Shown piece by piece: positions 1-6,883 of a stretch of 19,985 nucleotides of DNA; position 1 is the first letter of the stretch; each line of letters starts with the position of its first letter. Where the stretch lies: NCBI GenBank assembly GCA_964369605.1, contig CAYJFD010000034.1:1-19985 (forward strand), written 5' to 3'. Source of the DNA: CAYJFD01 sp964369605. GTDB lineage: Bacteria > Bacteroidota > Bacteroidia > Bacteroidales > UBA932. The notes under the pieces were generated by a model. That model was given only the letters and a program-made list of their open reading frames with translations, had not been told where the DNA came from and searched no databases. Made by a program: the position numbers and the translations under genes.

Positions 1-56
1 ATCATAGGAAGAAGCGAAACTAATAAAATAGCTAATCTAAATTTTGTTCTTTTCAT
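1..56 (-). CDS. 5' end of a secreted or membrane protein gene (cut by window edge)
   Basis: Reading the minus strand from the ATG at 56 gives MKRTKFRLAILLVSLLPM, then runs off the window with no stop. A basic start followed by a hydrophobic stretch is typical of a signal peptide or first membrane segment. The call is supported by a well-formed promoter upstream on the same strand (-7 at 134-141 and TTTG at 162-165), which leaves a leader of about 70 nt. The gene is divergent from the TPR/AraC regulator at 347. That regulator could control it, but nothing in the sequence proves this. The product cannot be named from 18 residues. Confidence 0.55.
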   Translation of the reverse strand, partial: MKRTKFRLAILLVSLLPM

Positions 57-133
57 AGGTTATTTATTTTTGAGTTCTTTTATTCATCACAGATAGCTTA
101 GAACCCTTTAAACTAACTGCTGATTTTCTACTA

Positions 134-165
134 CAAATTTAAGTTTACACTTTGAGTGAATCAAA
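134..165 (-). promoter_or_regulatory. Bacteroidetes-type promoter for the left-edge gene
   Basis: On the minus strand the -7 element is TAAATTTG (134-141, seen as CAAATTTA on the plus strand). The -33 TTTG lies at 162-165 (CAAA on plus). The spacer is 20 bp, inside the usual range for the primary sigma factor of this phylum. It points at the ATG at 56. Confidence 0.65.
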
Positions 166-320
166 ATATAAATAATACACTTTAGGAAAAAGGCATTACA
201 TTTAGATTAGCAACATTACAATAAGAGAATACGTGCTGATAATCAAACACTTCCACGTACACTCGAAATTTATACTATTTTTTCAAGACTATACTTCTCA
301 TAAATACTAAATATAATTTA

Positions 321-328
321 TATATTTG
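321..328 (+). promoter_or_regulatory. -7 element of the TPR/AraC regulator gene
   Basis: TATATTTG fits TAnnTTTG and lies 18 bp before the ATG at 347. No convincing -33 TTG is visible. A TTG codon lies inside this element at 326 in the reading frame of the gene. The promoter makes that an unlikely start and favours ATG 347 (or 362). Confidence 0.55.
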
Positions 329-346
329 TATTACTTAATAACCCTT

Positions 347-2146
347 ATGAAAAGCCCCATAATGACTCTATCACAAAAAGCACCCAGAATAATTGTAACT
401 ATTTCTCTACTCACATATATTTTAATTTCGCTACTTTGCTCTTGCAAGCAACAAACGGAAACTATTCATGGGAGTTTTGACATAGCCATAATTAATGATA
501 CTACTGATTTACGCATCCACCTTGAATCTCCTTACGAAGATCCGATGCACGTCAGCCGCAATATTCCGATATGGAACTACTATATTAAATCGGCTCAAGA
601 CAGTCTACTTCGTAATGTGCTCGAATCATACCGCCAAGAGTGTATTGAAAAAAAATATAAAGAAGGAGAAATTTATTCCACTGTATTCCTAACTCAGACC
701 TACCTTTTCCAAGGTAGTAATGACTCCTTGCAAATTAATCTAAACAGACTTCAGAGCTACCAGATAGCTGACCCTAAACTCAGAAACCTCGCAAACAATA
801 TCCTAGCCATCCACTTTCTAAAAAACGAACTAGACTACGCTAAATCTATTGACTACTTAACTAAATCATACGAATTTCACAAGGCAGGAGCAAACTATGA
901 AGGCATGGTTATAAACCTATGCAATATTTCTTCTATCTTCTACTACCGATCTGACCCTACCGGAATAGAATTCGCAAGACAGGCAAACACTCTATGTAAA
1001 GAGCATAATATCCGCGGTAACCTAACAACAGCATCCAACCTAGCACTCTCAAGGATGTTACTATTAAACAATATGCTAGACTCTGCCCAAACTAGCATTC
1101 AGCACACACTAGAACTAGCTGAACAATACAATGTGCTAACCTTAATGACTGACATTAACGTAACAAAGGCTCTTATCTATCACGAACTAAACAATGCGGA
1201 ACTTAGTAATGCTTACTTTGAAATAGCCTCCAAAACACTTAAATATGCAGACATAGGCGTAAGATCAGAATACTACTATCATCACGGTAGATTTTTAGAA
1301 GAACAAAAACAATATACTCGAGCTCTAAAGATGTATCAAGAAGGACTAAATATTTCTAAAATACATAAAAATATTCAAAACGAGGCAAATCTACTACTTG
1401 CCATTACTAACTACTATTATAACTTAAAAGATACACTCAGAGGGCTTGAATACTATATGATGTATAATAATCATCAAGATAGCATACTTGCCCAACAAAC
1501 AGAAAGAGAATTCAACACTTTTAGATTACAGAACCAAAAAAGCGAATACGAACAAGAACTTCAAGCAAAAGAGATCGCACTTTTAAAACATAAAAAACAA
1601 ATTATCACGATTATTTCTATCCTTGTTCTCTTTATCATAACTGTTATCTCTATCTGGTTAGTTGTTTACAACAAAATAAAGACTGACAGAAAACTTGTTC
1701 AACAATACCAAAGATATCTTAATATCAAGAAGATATACTCTGAAGATAAAAAAAACACAGACACTACCAATGATGATCCAGACAAACTTCTTTTCGAACA
1801 AATAGATAGACTAATGAGAGAAGAGAAGGTTTATCGCGACTGTAACCTAAATATAGATATGATCGCAGATAAGTTAAAAACAAATAGAAAGTATATATCT
1901 AAAGCCATAAACCAATACTCTGGTCATAATTTCTTTTACTTCATTAATCAGTTCCGTGTTGAAGAAGCGACTAAACTACTAACTCAGAGCGATTTATTAC
2001 TAAAACAAATCAGCACAAAAGTCGGTTATAGTAATGTAACATCATTCTACAGAGCATTTAACAAAGAAGTTGGATGTGCTCCCTCTGTCTACAGATCAAA
2101 CTTCAATAGTCTTGGTGAGGAGAAGACCTCGGATATCGAAGAGTAA
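347..2146 (+). CDS. Transmembrane TPR-containing AraC-family transcriptional regulator
   Basis: This is a 599-residue protein with an input half outside the cytoplasm and a DNA-binding half inside, numbered from ATG 347. Residues 14-33 are hydrophobic and end in LLCSC, a possible lipobox with Cys33. Residues about 95-380 are helical and TPR-like, with recurring Tyr/Ala/Leu pairs. About 385-415 is charged and probably coiled coil. A clear membrane helix follows at about 418-441. The C-terminal part, about 490-585, is an AraC-type helix-turn-helix (IADKLKTNRKYISKAIN, then QISTKVGYSNVTSFYRAF). The layout matches a common Bacteroidetes class of TPR-TM-AraC one-component regulators. The ligand and targets are unknown. 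It is divergent from the left-edge secreted gene. The start is set by the -7 element at 321-328, and ATG 362 is an alternative. Confidence 0.85.
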   Translation: MKSPIMTLSQKAPRIIVTISLLTYILISLLCSCKQQTETIHGSFDIAIINDTTDLRIHLESPYEDPMHVSRNIPIWNYYIKSAQDSLLRNVLESYRQECIEKKYKEGEIYSTVFLTQTYLFQGSNDSLQINLNRLQSYQIADPKLRNLANNILAIHFLKNELDYAKSIDYLTKSYEFHKAGANYEGMVINLCNISSIFYYRSDPTGIEFARQANTLCKEHNIRGNLTTASNLALSRMLLLNNMLDSAQTSIQHTLELAEQYNVLTLMTDINVTKALIYHELNNAELSNAYFEIASKTLKYADIGVRSEYYYHHGRFLEEQKQYTRALKMYQEGLNISKIHKNIQNEANLLLAITNYYYNLKDTLRGLEYYMMYNNHQDSILAQQTEREFNTFRLQNQKSEYEQELQAKEIALLKHKKQIITIISILVLFIITVISIWLVVYNKIKTDRKLVQQYQRYLNIKKIYSEDKKNTDTTNDDPDKLLFEQIDRLMREEKVYRDCNLNIDMIADKLKTNRKYISKAINQYSGHNFFYFINQFRVEEATKLLTQSDLLLKQISTKVGYSNVTSFYRAFNKEVGCAPSVYRSNFNSLGEEKTSDIEE

Positions 2147-2148
2147 TA

Positions 2149-2178
2149 TTAGTATCCTAAAAAATACTAGGATACTAG
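2149..2178. terminator. Hairpin between convergent genes, candidate bidirectional terminator
   Basis: AGTATCCTA (2151-2159) pairs with TAGGATACT (2168-2176). T2150-A2177 and a T-G wobble extend the stem to about 11 bp, with an A-rich loop. It lies immediately after the regulator gene and contains the coaE stop codon (TAG on the minus strand, 2169-2167). Neither strand has a long T tract after the stem, so termination strength is uncertain. Confidence 0.45.
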
Positions 2179-2760
2179 GAAATCCTGATAAACCTTGTTA
2201 ATTTGAGGTAATAGTGGGGTGTGATTATCTGAAACGATAACATAGTCGGAATGAGCTGTACGCTGCTCGTCAGTCCACTGCTTATTAATTCTAGACAATA
2301 TTTCATTCTCAGACGCAGCATCACGAGCCATAGCCCTCTCAAGTCGTAATTCATAAGGAGCATTTACGGCTAAGACCTTATCGTGAAGAGAGTGAAACAT
2401 CGGCTTCTCCAAATAAATAGCAGACTCTACTATGACAAACGGAGCACTAGAGTTTCTCACTTGCTCCTCCTTCCATAAAAGAAAATCGTTCAGGACTAGA
2501 GGATAGATTTTAGATTCAAGAGATGCTAGCGCAATAGCGTCGTTAAAAACTATCCCTGCTAATTTTATGATATCAAGCTGTCCATTTGCGATTATATCCT
2601 CTCCGAATAAATCCGAGACTATAGATAATACTTCAGGTTTTTGATATAAGGCCTTAGTTCTAAGATCTGCATTATATGAAGGAATACCTAACTTGGAGAA
2701 TATCTTTACGATATAGCTCTTTCCAGATCCTATTCCACCTGTTACTACAAGAGTTTTCAT
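2167..2760 (-). CDS. coaE: Dephospho-CoA kinase
   Basis: The 197-residue enzyme phosphorylates the 3'-OH of the ribose of dephospho-CoA with ATP, the last step of coenzyme A synthesis in the cytoplasm. The start MKTLVVTGGIGSGKS contains the P-loop GGIGSGKS (residues 8-15). A CoaE-typical segment (IPSYNADLRTKALY) follows soon after, with RLERAMARDA further on. The length is normal for the family. A longer reading from 2802 would add 14 residues inside the ybbR coding region. It is less likely, because ATG 2760 lies 11 bp after the ybbR stop and starts directly on the conserved beta strand. It is the last gene of the nusB-yajC-ybbR-coaE cluster and is probably cotranscribed with ybbR. Confidence 0.93.
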   Translation of the reverse strand: MKTLVVTGGIGSGKSYIVKIFSKLGIPSYNADLRTKALYQKPEVLSIVSDLFGEDIIANGQLDIIKLAGIVFNDAIALASLESKIYPLVLNDFLLWKEEQVRNSSAPFVIVESAIYLEKPMFHSLHDKVLAVNAPYELRLERAMARDAASENEILSRINKQWTDEQRTAHSDYVIVSDNHTPLLPQINKVYQDFLVS

Positions 2761-2771
2761 AAATATAAGTT

Positions 2772-3764
2772 TTACGGTTCTAAAACTTGGAAAAGGGCAC
2801 AATCTACAAACTCTGGCTTAATCTGCACAGAGTAGATTCCCTGCGGTGTACTTTCCAATCTTGGTATTAACTTTGGAGATATAGCGTCAACAAACTCCAA
2901 ATAGTCTATATAATATACAAAATCTTCCGCATCATATTCCCTTTGAGAGTAATAAGAGTGCCTATAGGAGACATCTATACTTGAAGGAACAGTTACTATC
3001 TGCTTATTTGCAGGAGAATTTTTAATAAAAATAGGAACATTAATTACCTTTTCTATGTACCTATCTACATCCAAGGAATAATACGTCTGGTCGACTCCTA
3101 AAGTCGTAGCTCTTGGCGCTATTAATGACACTACACCCTCTTGATCATTTCTCAAATCATCGAGAGATAGCATCTCCGTATAAACAGACTTTAAATTACT
3201 AATAATTTCTGGAGATCCATAAACTAAAACACTATCTGGCTTCATCCTCACAGGCTTCGACCTCATATACTGAGAATCAAAACTAAAAGAACTCTTTAAT
3301 TCAATCGGCAGCTTACGCACTGAGACCTCCTCAAAAAGAAAATCTAACTTATACGTAGAAATAAACTCTACATTAACTTGATTATCTAACTTTGCTATAA
3401 GCGAAGACTTAATGTTTTCAGTTGTAACACTGAATACATCCTTATCTTCGGCAGAGCGCAACCATAAAGAGTGATCGACACTTGCCTCCAAAAGATTATT
3501 AAAACCTAATTTGTTACCAAGTATATAAAAACCACTTGCCTTTCCCCTTAGGATTAAGACCTCCGTTGAAATCGCTTCTGGTGCTCTTCCATCTATATTT
3601 GAAACTGCCTTAACATTAAAGCTTAGAAAATACGAATAATCTCTTGACAGATTATGTACTAACCATATAAATGAGGCTAAAAAAAGAGAAAGGAGTAGAA
3701 TCACCCACTCTCTCCCTCTTTTTAGAAATAATTTCAGCCTTGATATGAGTCTTAAACCCTCCAT
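2772..3764 (-). CDS. YbbR-like domain protein, membrane anchored
   Basis: This 330-residue protein has a basic N-terminus, one membrane helix at about 20-37 (VILLLSLFLASFIWLV) and a long beta-rich extracytoplasmic part, as expected for Bacteroidetes YbbR-like proteins. The segment SVLVYGSPEIISNLKSVYTE matches the typical YbbR repeat pattern, in which a predicted strand ending in 'V.G' is followed by a short helix. In Firmicutes YbbR is CdaR, a regulator of the diadenylate cyclase CdaA. No cyclase gene is next to this one, so that role should not be transferred. It follows yajC by 16 bp and precedes coaE, the usual order in this phylum, which suggests cotranscription. Confidence 0.8.
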   Translation of the reverse strand: MEGLRLISRLKLFLKRGREWVILLLSLFLASFIWLVHNLSRDYSYFLSFNVKAVSNIDGRAPEAISTEVLILRGKASGFYILGNKLGFNNLLEASVDHSLWLRSAEDKDVFSVTTENIKSSLIAKLDNQVNVEFISTYKLDFLFEEVSVRKLPIELKSSFSFDSQYMRSKPVRMKPDSVLVYGSPEIISNLKSVYTEMLSLDDLRNDQEGVVSLIAPRATTLGVDQTYYSLDVDRYIEKVINVPIFIKNSPANKQIVTVPSSIDVSYRHSYYSQREYDAEDFVYYIDYLEFVDAISPKLIPRLESTPQGIYSVQIKPEFVDCALFQVLEP

Positions 3765-3780
3765 TATTAGCTGAATATTT

Positions 3781-4131
3781 TTACTTACTAACTGGAACGT
3801 CAGTAATATCCTTTACGATAGCTGATTTATCAATACGAATCTTAACATTATTGTCGATTTCTACTAATAAATACTGCTCTTTTACCTCAGCGATTACACC
3901 ATAGATTCCACCGATAGTAACTACCTTGTCACCCTTCTTTAGTGATTCTCTGAATTTTACGATTTCTTTTTGCTTTTTTTGCTGTGGACGAATCATAAAG
4001 AAATACATCACAACAAAAACCAATAACATCATTAATAATACTGAGTATTGGCCTAATCCGCCCTGCGCTTGTGCACCTGCTGCTGCATCTGTTCCTGCTG
4101 CTGGTGCTAATAATAATAGTAGTGTGTTCAT
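3781..4131 (-). CDS. yajC: Preprotein translocase accessory subunit YajC
   Basis: YajC is a small inner-membrane partner of SecD-SecF that assists protein export. The 116-residue product has a short Ala/Gly/Gln-rich start and one membrane helix at about 29-46. The family hallmark FMIRPQQKKQKE (45-56) comes next, then a small cytoplasmic domain with GDKVVTIGGIYGVI. The length is typical. It has its own -7 element 22 bp upstream (4154-4161) and sits between nusB and ybbR. secDF is not in the window. Confidence 0.95.
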   Translation of the reverse strand: MNTLLLLLAPAAGTDAAAGAQAQGGLGQYSVLLMMLLVFVVMYFFMIRPQQKKQKEIVKFRESLKKGDKVVTIGGIYGVIAEVKEQYLLVEIDNNVKIRIDKSAIVKDITDVPVSK

Positions 4132-4153
4132 TTATTTAGTTTTATATATTTTA

Positions 4154-4161
4154 CAAATATA
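4154..4161 (-). promoter_or_regulatory. -7 element of yajC
   Basis: CAAATATA on the plus strand reads TATATTTG on the minus strand, matching TAnnTTTG, 22 bp before the yajC ATG. It suggests that yajC-ybbR-coaE can be transcribed independently of nusB. No -33 TTG is obvious at the expected spacing. Confidence 0.5.
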
Positions 4162-4176
4162 GAAATAATTTCTGTT

Positions 4177-5118
4177 TTACGATATTAATCCCCTTCCAGT
4201 CTTAACTATTTCTCCCTCTTCCATTAATTTTTTGATTATTTTATCTAGTAAACCATTCACAAAAGATCTACTATTTATAGTACTGTAGAACTTAGAAACC
4301 TCTACATACTCATTGATAGTCACCTTCACAGGAATACTACTAAACTTAACAGCCTCAACGATTCCCTGTACTATTAGACAAATATCCGTAGACACTATCC
4401 TTTCAGAATCCCAGTTCTGTACCATAGAGTTCACTAGGCTCTCATACTTATGATAATTCACGATAGAATTCTCAAGTAAGGTGATAGCAAAGTCTTTATC
4501 ATCCTCTTTTAAGAAGACAGATGGCATACTTATCACCTCTGACTTTGAATAATTATCCAGATCTCTGATAATTAGATTTAACACATAGGCTAAATCATCC
4601 ATCCAGTAAGCCGATATATCTTCCAAGATATCAGCTAAATCATCATTATCTTCGAATTCCTCTTGGAAGATCATTTTCAACACATTACAGTCGTCCTCAA
4701 GAGTAGCATTTTCTAAATTCATATACTCTATAAAATACTCCCTCTCCTGAATAGAGGCATATAATTTCTTTACGAAAGTCATAAGATCATCACTCCAGAT
4801 AAGCCCCTTTCGTTGACAGTAAGCAGTAAAATCTTCTTTGGCAGCTAGCACCTCTAGAAATTTATTTTCGACAAACCTTCTATTCGGGTTTGCATCCTGC
4901 TCAGTCTTTCTGAACTTATTTAAGCCTAGCTCTATTTTCAGCTCTGCAGCTGTACGAAGTGCTAGGGAGATGTTTAACATAAAGAAATATAAATCAAGAG
5001 TACGGTCACAAGATACTTGTAACTCTTTTCTTGCATTTACTAATGAGTTCTCTTCTGATGCTATTTTGCTGTAAAGAACTTTAAATACTTTTATCCTAAT
5101 TAGGCGTCTACTGAGCAT
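4177..5118 (-). CDS. nusB: Transcription antitermination protein NusB, long Bacteroidetes form
   Basis: NusB binds boxA RNA with NusE (ribosomal protein S10) to support rRNA transcription. This 313-residue product is about twice the length of E. coli NusB. The NusB signature lies at the C-terminal end: SERIVSTDICLIVQGIVE, then PVKVTINEYVEVSKFYST, then SRSFVNGLLDKI (ending at about 294). The N-terminal half begins MLSRRLIRIKVFKVLYS, like the first NusB helix, and then has a long helical insertion typical of Bacteroidetes homologues. It is the first gene of the minus-strand cluster, with a -7 element at 5142-5149. Confidence 0.88.
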   Translation of the reverse strand: MLSRRLIRIKVFKVLYSKIASEENSLVNARKELQVSCDRTLDLYFFMLNISLALRTAAELKIELGLNKFRKTEQDANPNRRFVENKFLEVLAAKEDFTAYCQRKGLIWSDDLMTFVKKLYASIQEREYFIEYMNLENATLEDDCNVLKMIFQEEFEDNDDLADILEDISAYWMDDLAYVLNLIIRDLDNYSKSEVISMPSVFLKEDDKDFAITLLENSIVNYHKYESLVNSMVQNWDSERIVSTDICLIVQGIVEAVKFSSIPVKVTINEYVEVSKFYSTINSRSFVNGLLDKIIKKLMEEGEIVKTGRGLIS

Positions 5119-5141
5119 ATTTGTTTTTTTATAATATTTTG

Positions 5142-5149
5142 CAAATATA
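5142..5149 (-). promoter_or_regulatory. -7 element of nusB
   Basis: TATATTTG on the minus strand, 23 bp before the nusB ATG at 5118. It is back-to-back with the plus-strand -7 element at 5173-5180, with only 23 bp between them. Confidence 0.55.
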
Positions 5150-5172
5150 GAGTTTTAAGTCAAAATTTATTT

Positions 5173-5180
5173 TATATTTG
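5173..5180 (+). promoter_or_regulatory. -7 element of the PUR-alpha-like gene
   Basis: TATATTTG, 25 bp before ATG 5206. It overlaps the region where the -33 contacts of the divergent nusB promoter would fall. Confidence 0.55.
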
Positions 5181-5205
5181 CAAAGAATTTTTAAAAACTT
5201 AAGAT

Positions 5206-5553
5206 ATGTACTCTGAAGAAAAGGACAATGTAGAACTACAAGAGAGAAATGGAGACGATATTTTCTCAAAACCAGTGAGAGCTGGTAAAAGAACATATTT
5301 TTTCGACGTAAAAGCAACGAGAGGAAATGATTACTACCTAACGATTACAGAAAGTAAAAGAAGGGTTGAAAGAGATGGTCGCTATGTTTATGACAAACAT
5401 AAAATTTTCTTATATAAAGAAGACTTTGCTAAATTCGCAGAAGGTTTAGAGGAGGTTGTTGCATACATAAAAGAAAGGTGCCCAGTTACTGAAACTGAAC
5501 ACCCTGAAAATTCTCAAAACACGTTTTCTGACGTAGATTTTGACACCCTTTAG
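5206..5553 (+). CDS. PUR-alpha-like DNA/RNA-binding protein (DUF3276 family)
   Basis: This 115-residue protein matches the small single-PUR-domain family widespread in Bacteroidetes and known in spirochaetes. Key stretches are FSKPVRAGKRTYFFDVKATR (about 21-40), DYYLTITESKRR (about 44-55) and HKIFLYKEDFAKFAEGLEEV (about 65-84), a beta-beta-beta-alpha PUR repeat with many basic and aromatic residues for single-stranded nucleic acid. The N- and C-termini are acidic and probably flexible. The role in the cell is not established. In Borrelia a homologue binds nucleic acid, and a general RNA-binding role is inferred here. It is a single-gene unit divergent from nusB and convergent with the aminotransferase, 18 bp away. 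Confidence 0.8.
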   Translation: MYSEEKDNVELQERNGDDIFSKPVRAGKRTYFFDVKATRGNDYYLTITESKRRVERDGRYVYDKHKIFLYKEDFAKFAEGLEEVVAYIKERCPVTETEHPENSQNTFSDVDFDTL

Positions 5554-5563
5554 GAATTAAGAT

Positions 5564-5583
5564 GTGAGAGCTTAGGCTCTCAC
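5564..5583. terminator. Perfect hairpin shared by two convergent genes
   Basis: GTGAGAGC (5564-5571), loop TTAG, GCTCTCAC (5576-5583) form an 8-bp GC-containing stem. The loop holds the aminotransferase stop codon, and the right arm encodes its last residues. The PUR-alpha-like gene stops 10 bp before the stem. It is probably a bidirectional terminator, but no T tract follows on either strand. Confidence 0.5.
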
Positions 5584-6774
5584 TCTTCCAGGATATACTT
5601 TCAATGCTTCTTCTAAGCATTTCATAGCCGCTACTAAATCTTCTTCTTTTAGTACATACGCTATACGAACCTCAGATAATCCACGACCAGGAGTTGCATA
5701 AAAACCTGCAGCTGGAGCTACCATTACTGTCTGATTCTCATAACTAAATTCCTCAAGTAACCACTGAGCAAACTTATCTCCACTATCTACAGGTAGTTCA
5801 ACTACTGCATAAAATGCGCCCATCGGTGTAGGAGTCTTTACGCCATCCATCTTTCTTAGTGCATCTAACATTACATCTCTTCTGTGCATATATTCTGCTC
5901 TTACCTCATCAAAGTACGACTGTGGTGCTGCAAGTGCTGCCTCAGATGCTAACTGTCCATAAGAAGGAGAACAAAGGCGTGCTTGTGCAAAACGCATTAC
6001 AGACGCCATTACTTCCTTATTTTTAGAAACGATAGCTCCGATTCTAACTCCACATAGAGAATATCTCTTTGAAACTGAGTCGATAAGAATTACATTCTCC
6101 TCAAGTCCCTTAATATGCATACAAGAATAGTGAGGCTCTTCTGTATAACAGAACTCACGGTATACCTCGTCAGAGTAAATATAGATACCTTTCTCTTTTG
6201 CTAACTGACCTAACTTCTCAATAGATTCCTTTGAATAAAGAACTCCTGTTGGGTTACCAGGGTTACATAAAATGATACCCTTTGTCTTTGGAGTTATTAC
6301 TTTCTCAAACTCCTCGATAGATGGAAGTGCAAAACCTGTCTCGATAGATGTAGAAATAGGTACTAAACGAATATCTGTTTGTAATGCGAATGAGTTATAG
6401 TTTGTATAGAATGGCTCCATTACGATCACCTCATCATCTGGATTACAAGTAACTGATAGAGCTATTTGTAAAGCCTCAGTTCCACCTGTTGTAACGATAA
6501 TTTCATCAGAAACTACATCTATTCCGATTCCTTGATAATATTTTGCCAAACCTTCACGATATGACTGATTTCCAGCTGAATTAGGGTATTCAACTAGGGT
6601 CATAGTGTTTGCTTTGATAGCTTCTAGTGCTTCTATCGGAGCACAGATATCTGGCTGTCCTATGTTAAGGTGATATACCTTAACTCCCTTCTTTTTTGCC
6701 GCCTCTGCATAAGGCACTAACTTCCTAATAGGAGAAGCTGGCATTCTTTTTGCTTTTTCTGAAATTGTTAGCAT
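5572..6774 (-). CDS. PLP-dependent class I/II aminotransferase
   Basis: The 400-residue cytosolic enzyme is an aspartate-aminotransferase fold type I protein, probably acting on aspartate or another amino acid with 2-oxoglutarate. Visible motifs are NIGQPDI (37-43), GGTEAL (97-102, phosphate contact), NPGNPTG (171-177), SDEVYREF (201-208), the Schiff-base lysine in SVSKRYSLCGVRIG (Lys236, phosphate-binding Arg244), and SEVRIAY near the end for substrate carboxylate. The length is normal. The exact substrate cannot be read from sequence, and aspartate is the usual annotation in related genomes. It is transcribed alone from a -7 element at 6813-6820, divergent from purM. Confidence 0.9.
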   Translation of the reverse strand: MLTISEKAKRMPASPIRKLVPYAEAAKKKGVKVYHLNIGQPDICAPIEALEAIKANTMTLVEYPNSAGNQSYREGLAKYYQGIGIDVVSDEIIVTTGGTEALQIALSVTCNPDDEVIVMEPFYTNYNSFALQTDIRLVPISTSIETGFALPSIEEFEKVITPKTKGIILCNPGNPTGVLYSKESIEKLGQLAKEKGIYIYSDEVYREFCYTEEPHYSCMHIKGLEENVILIDSVSKRYSLCGVRIGAIVSKNKEVMASVMRFAQARLCSPSYGQLASEAALAAPQSYFDEVRAEYMHRRDVMLDALRKMDGVKTPTPMGAFYAVVELPVDSGDKFAQWLLEEFSYENQTVMVAPAAGFYATPGRGLSEVRIAYVLKEEDLVAAMKCLEEALKVYPGRVRA

Positions 6775-6812
6775 TTTATAATTATTTTTAAAGATTCTCG
6801 AATATTGAGGCG

Positions 6813-6820
6813 CAAAGGTA
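6813..6820 (-). promoter_or_regulatory. -7 element of the aminotransferase gene
   Basis: CAAAGGTA on the plus strand reads TACCTTTG on the minus strand and fits TAnnTTTG. It lies 38 bp before ATG 6774 and only 22 bp from the opposing purM -7 element. Confidence 0.5.
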
Positions 6821-6842
6821 ATAATTTTTAGATAATTTACTT

Positions 6843-6850
6843 TAAATTTG
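6843..6850 (+). promoter_or_regulatory. -7 element of the purM operon
   Basis: TAAATTTG, 33 bp before ATG 6884. A TTG codon at 6848, in the purM frame, overlaps this element and therefore cannot be the start of a transcript-borne gene. Confidence 0.55.
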
Positions 6851-6883
6851 CAACTTGTATATATAATTAATATAAATAAATCT

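Noticed and set aside
326..346. TTG start at 326 for the TPR/AraC regulator
   Set aside because: The codon lies inside the -7 promoter element, so it would not be on the transcript.
2761..2802. Longer N-terminus for CoaE starting at 2802
   Set aside because: The extra 14 residues lie inside the ybbR coding region and precede the conserved P-loop strand; ATG 2760 gives the normal family start.
6848..6883. TTG start at 6848 for purM
   Set aside because: It overlaps the TAAATTTG -7 element, and family homology begins at ATG 6884.
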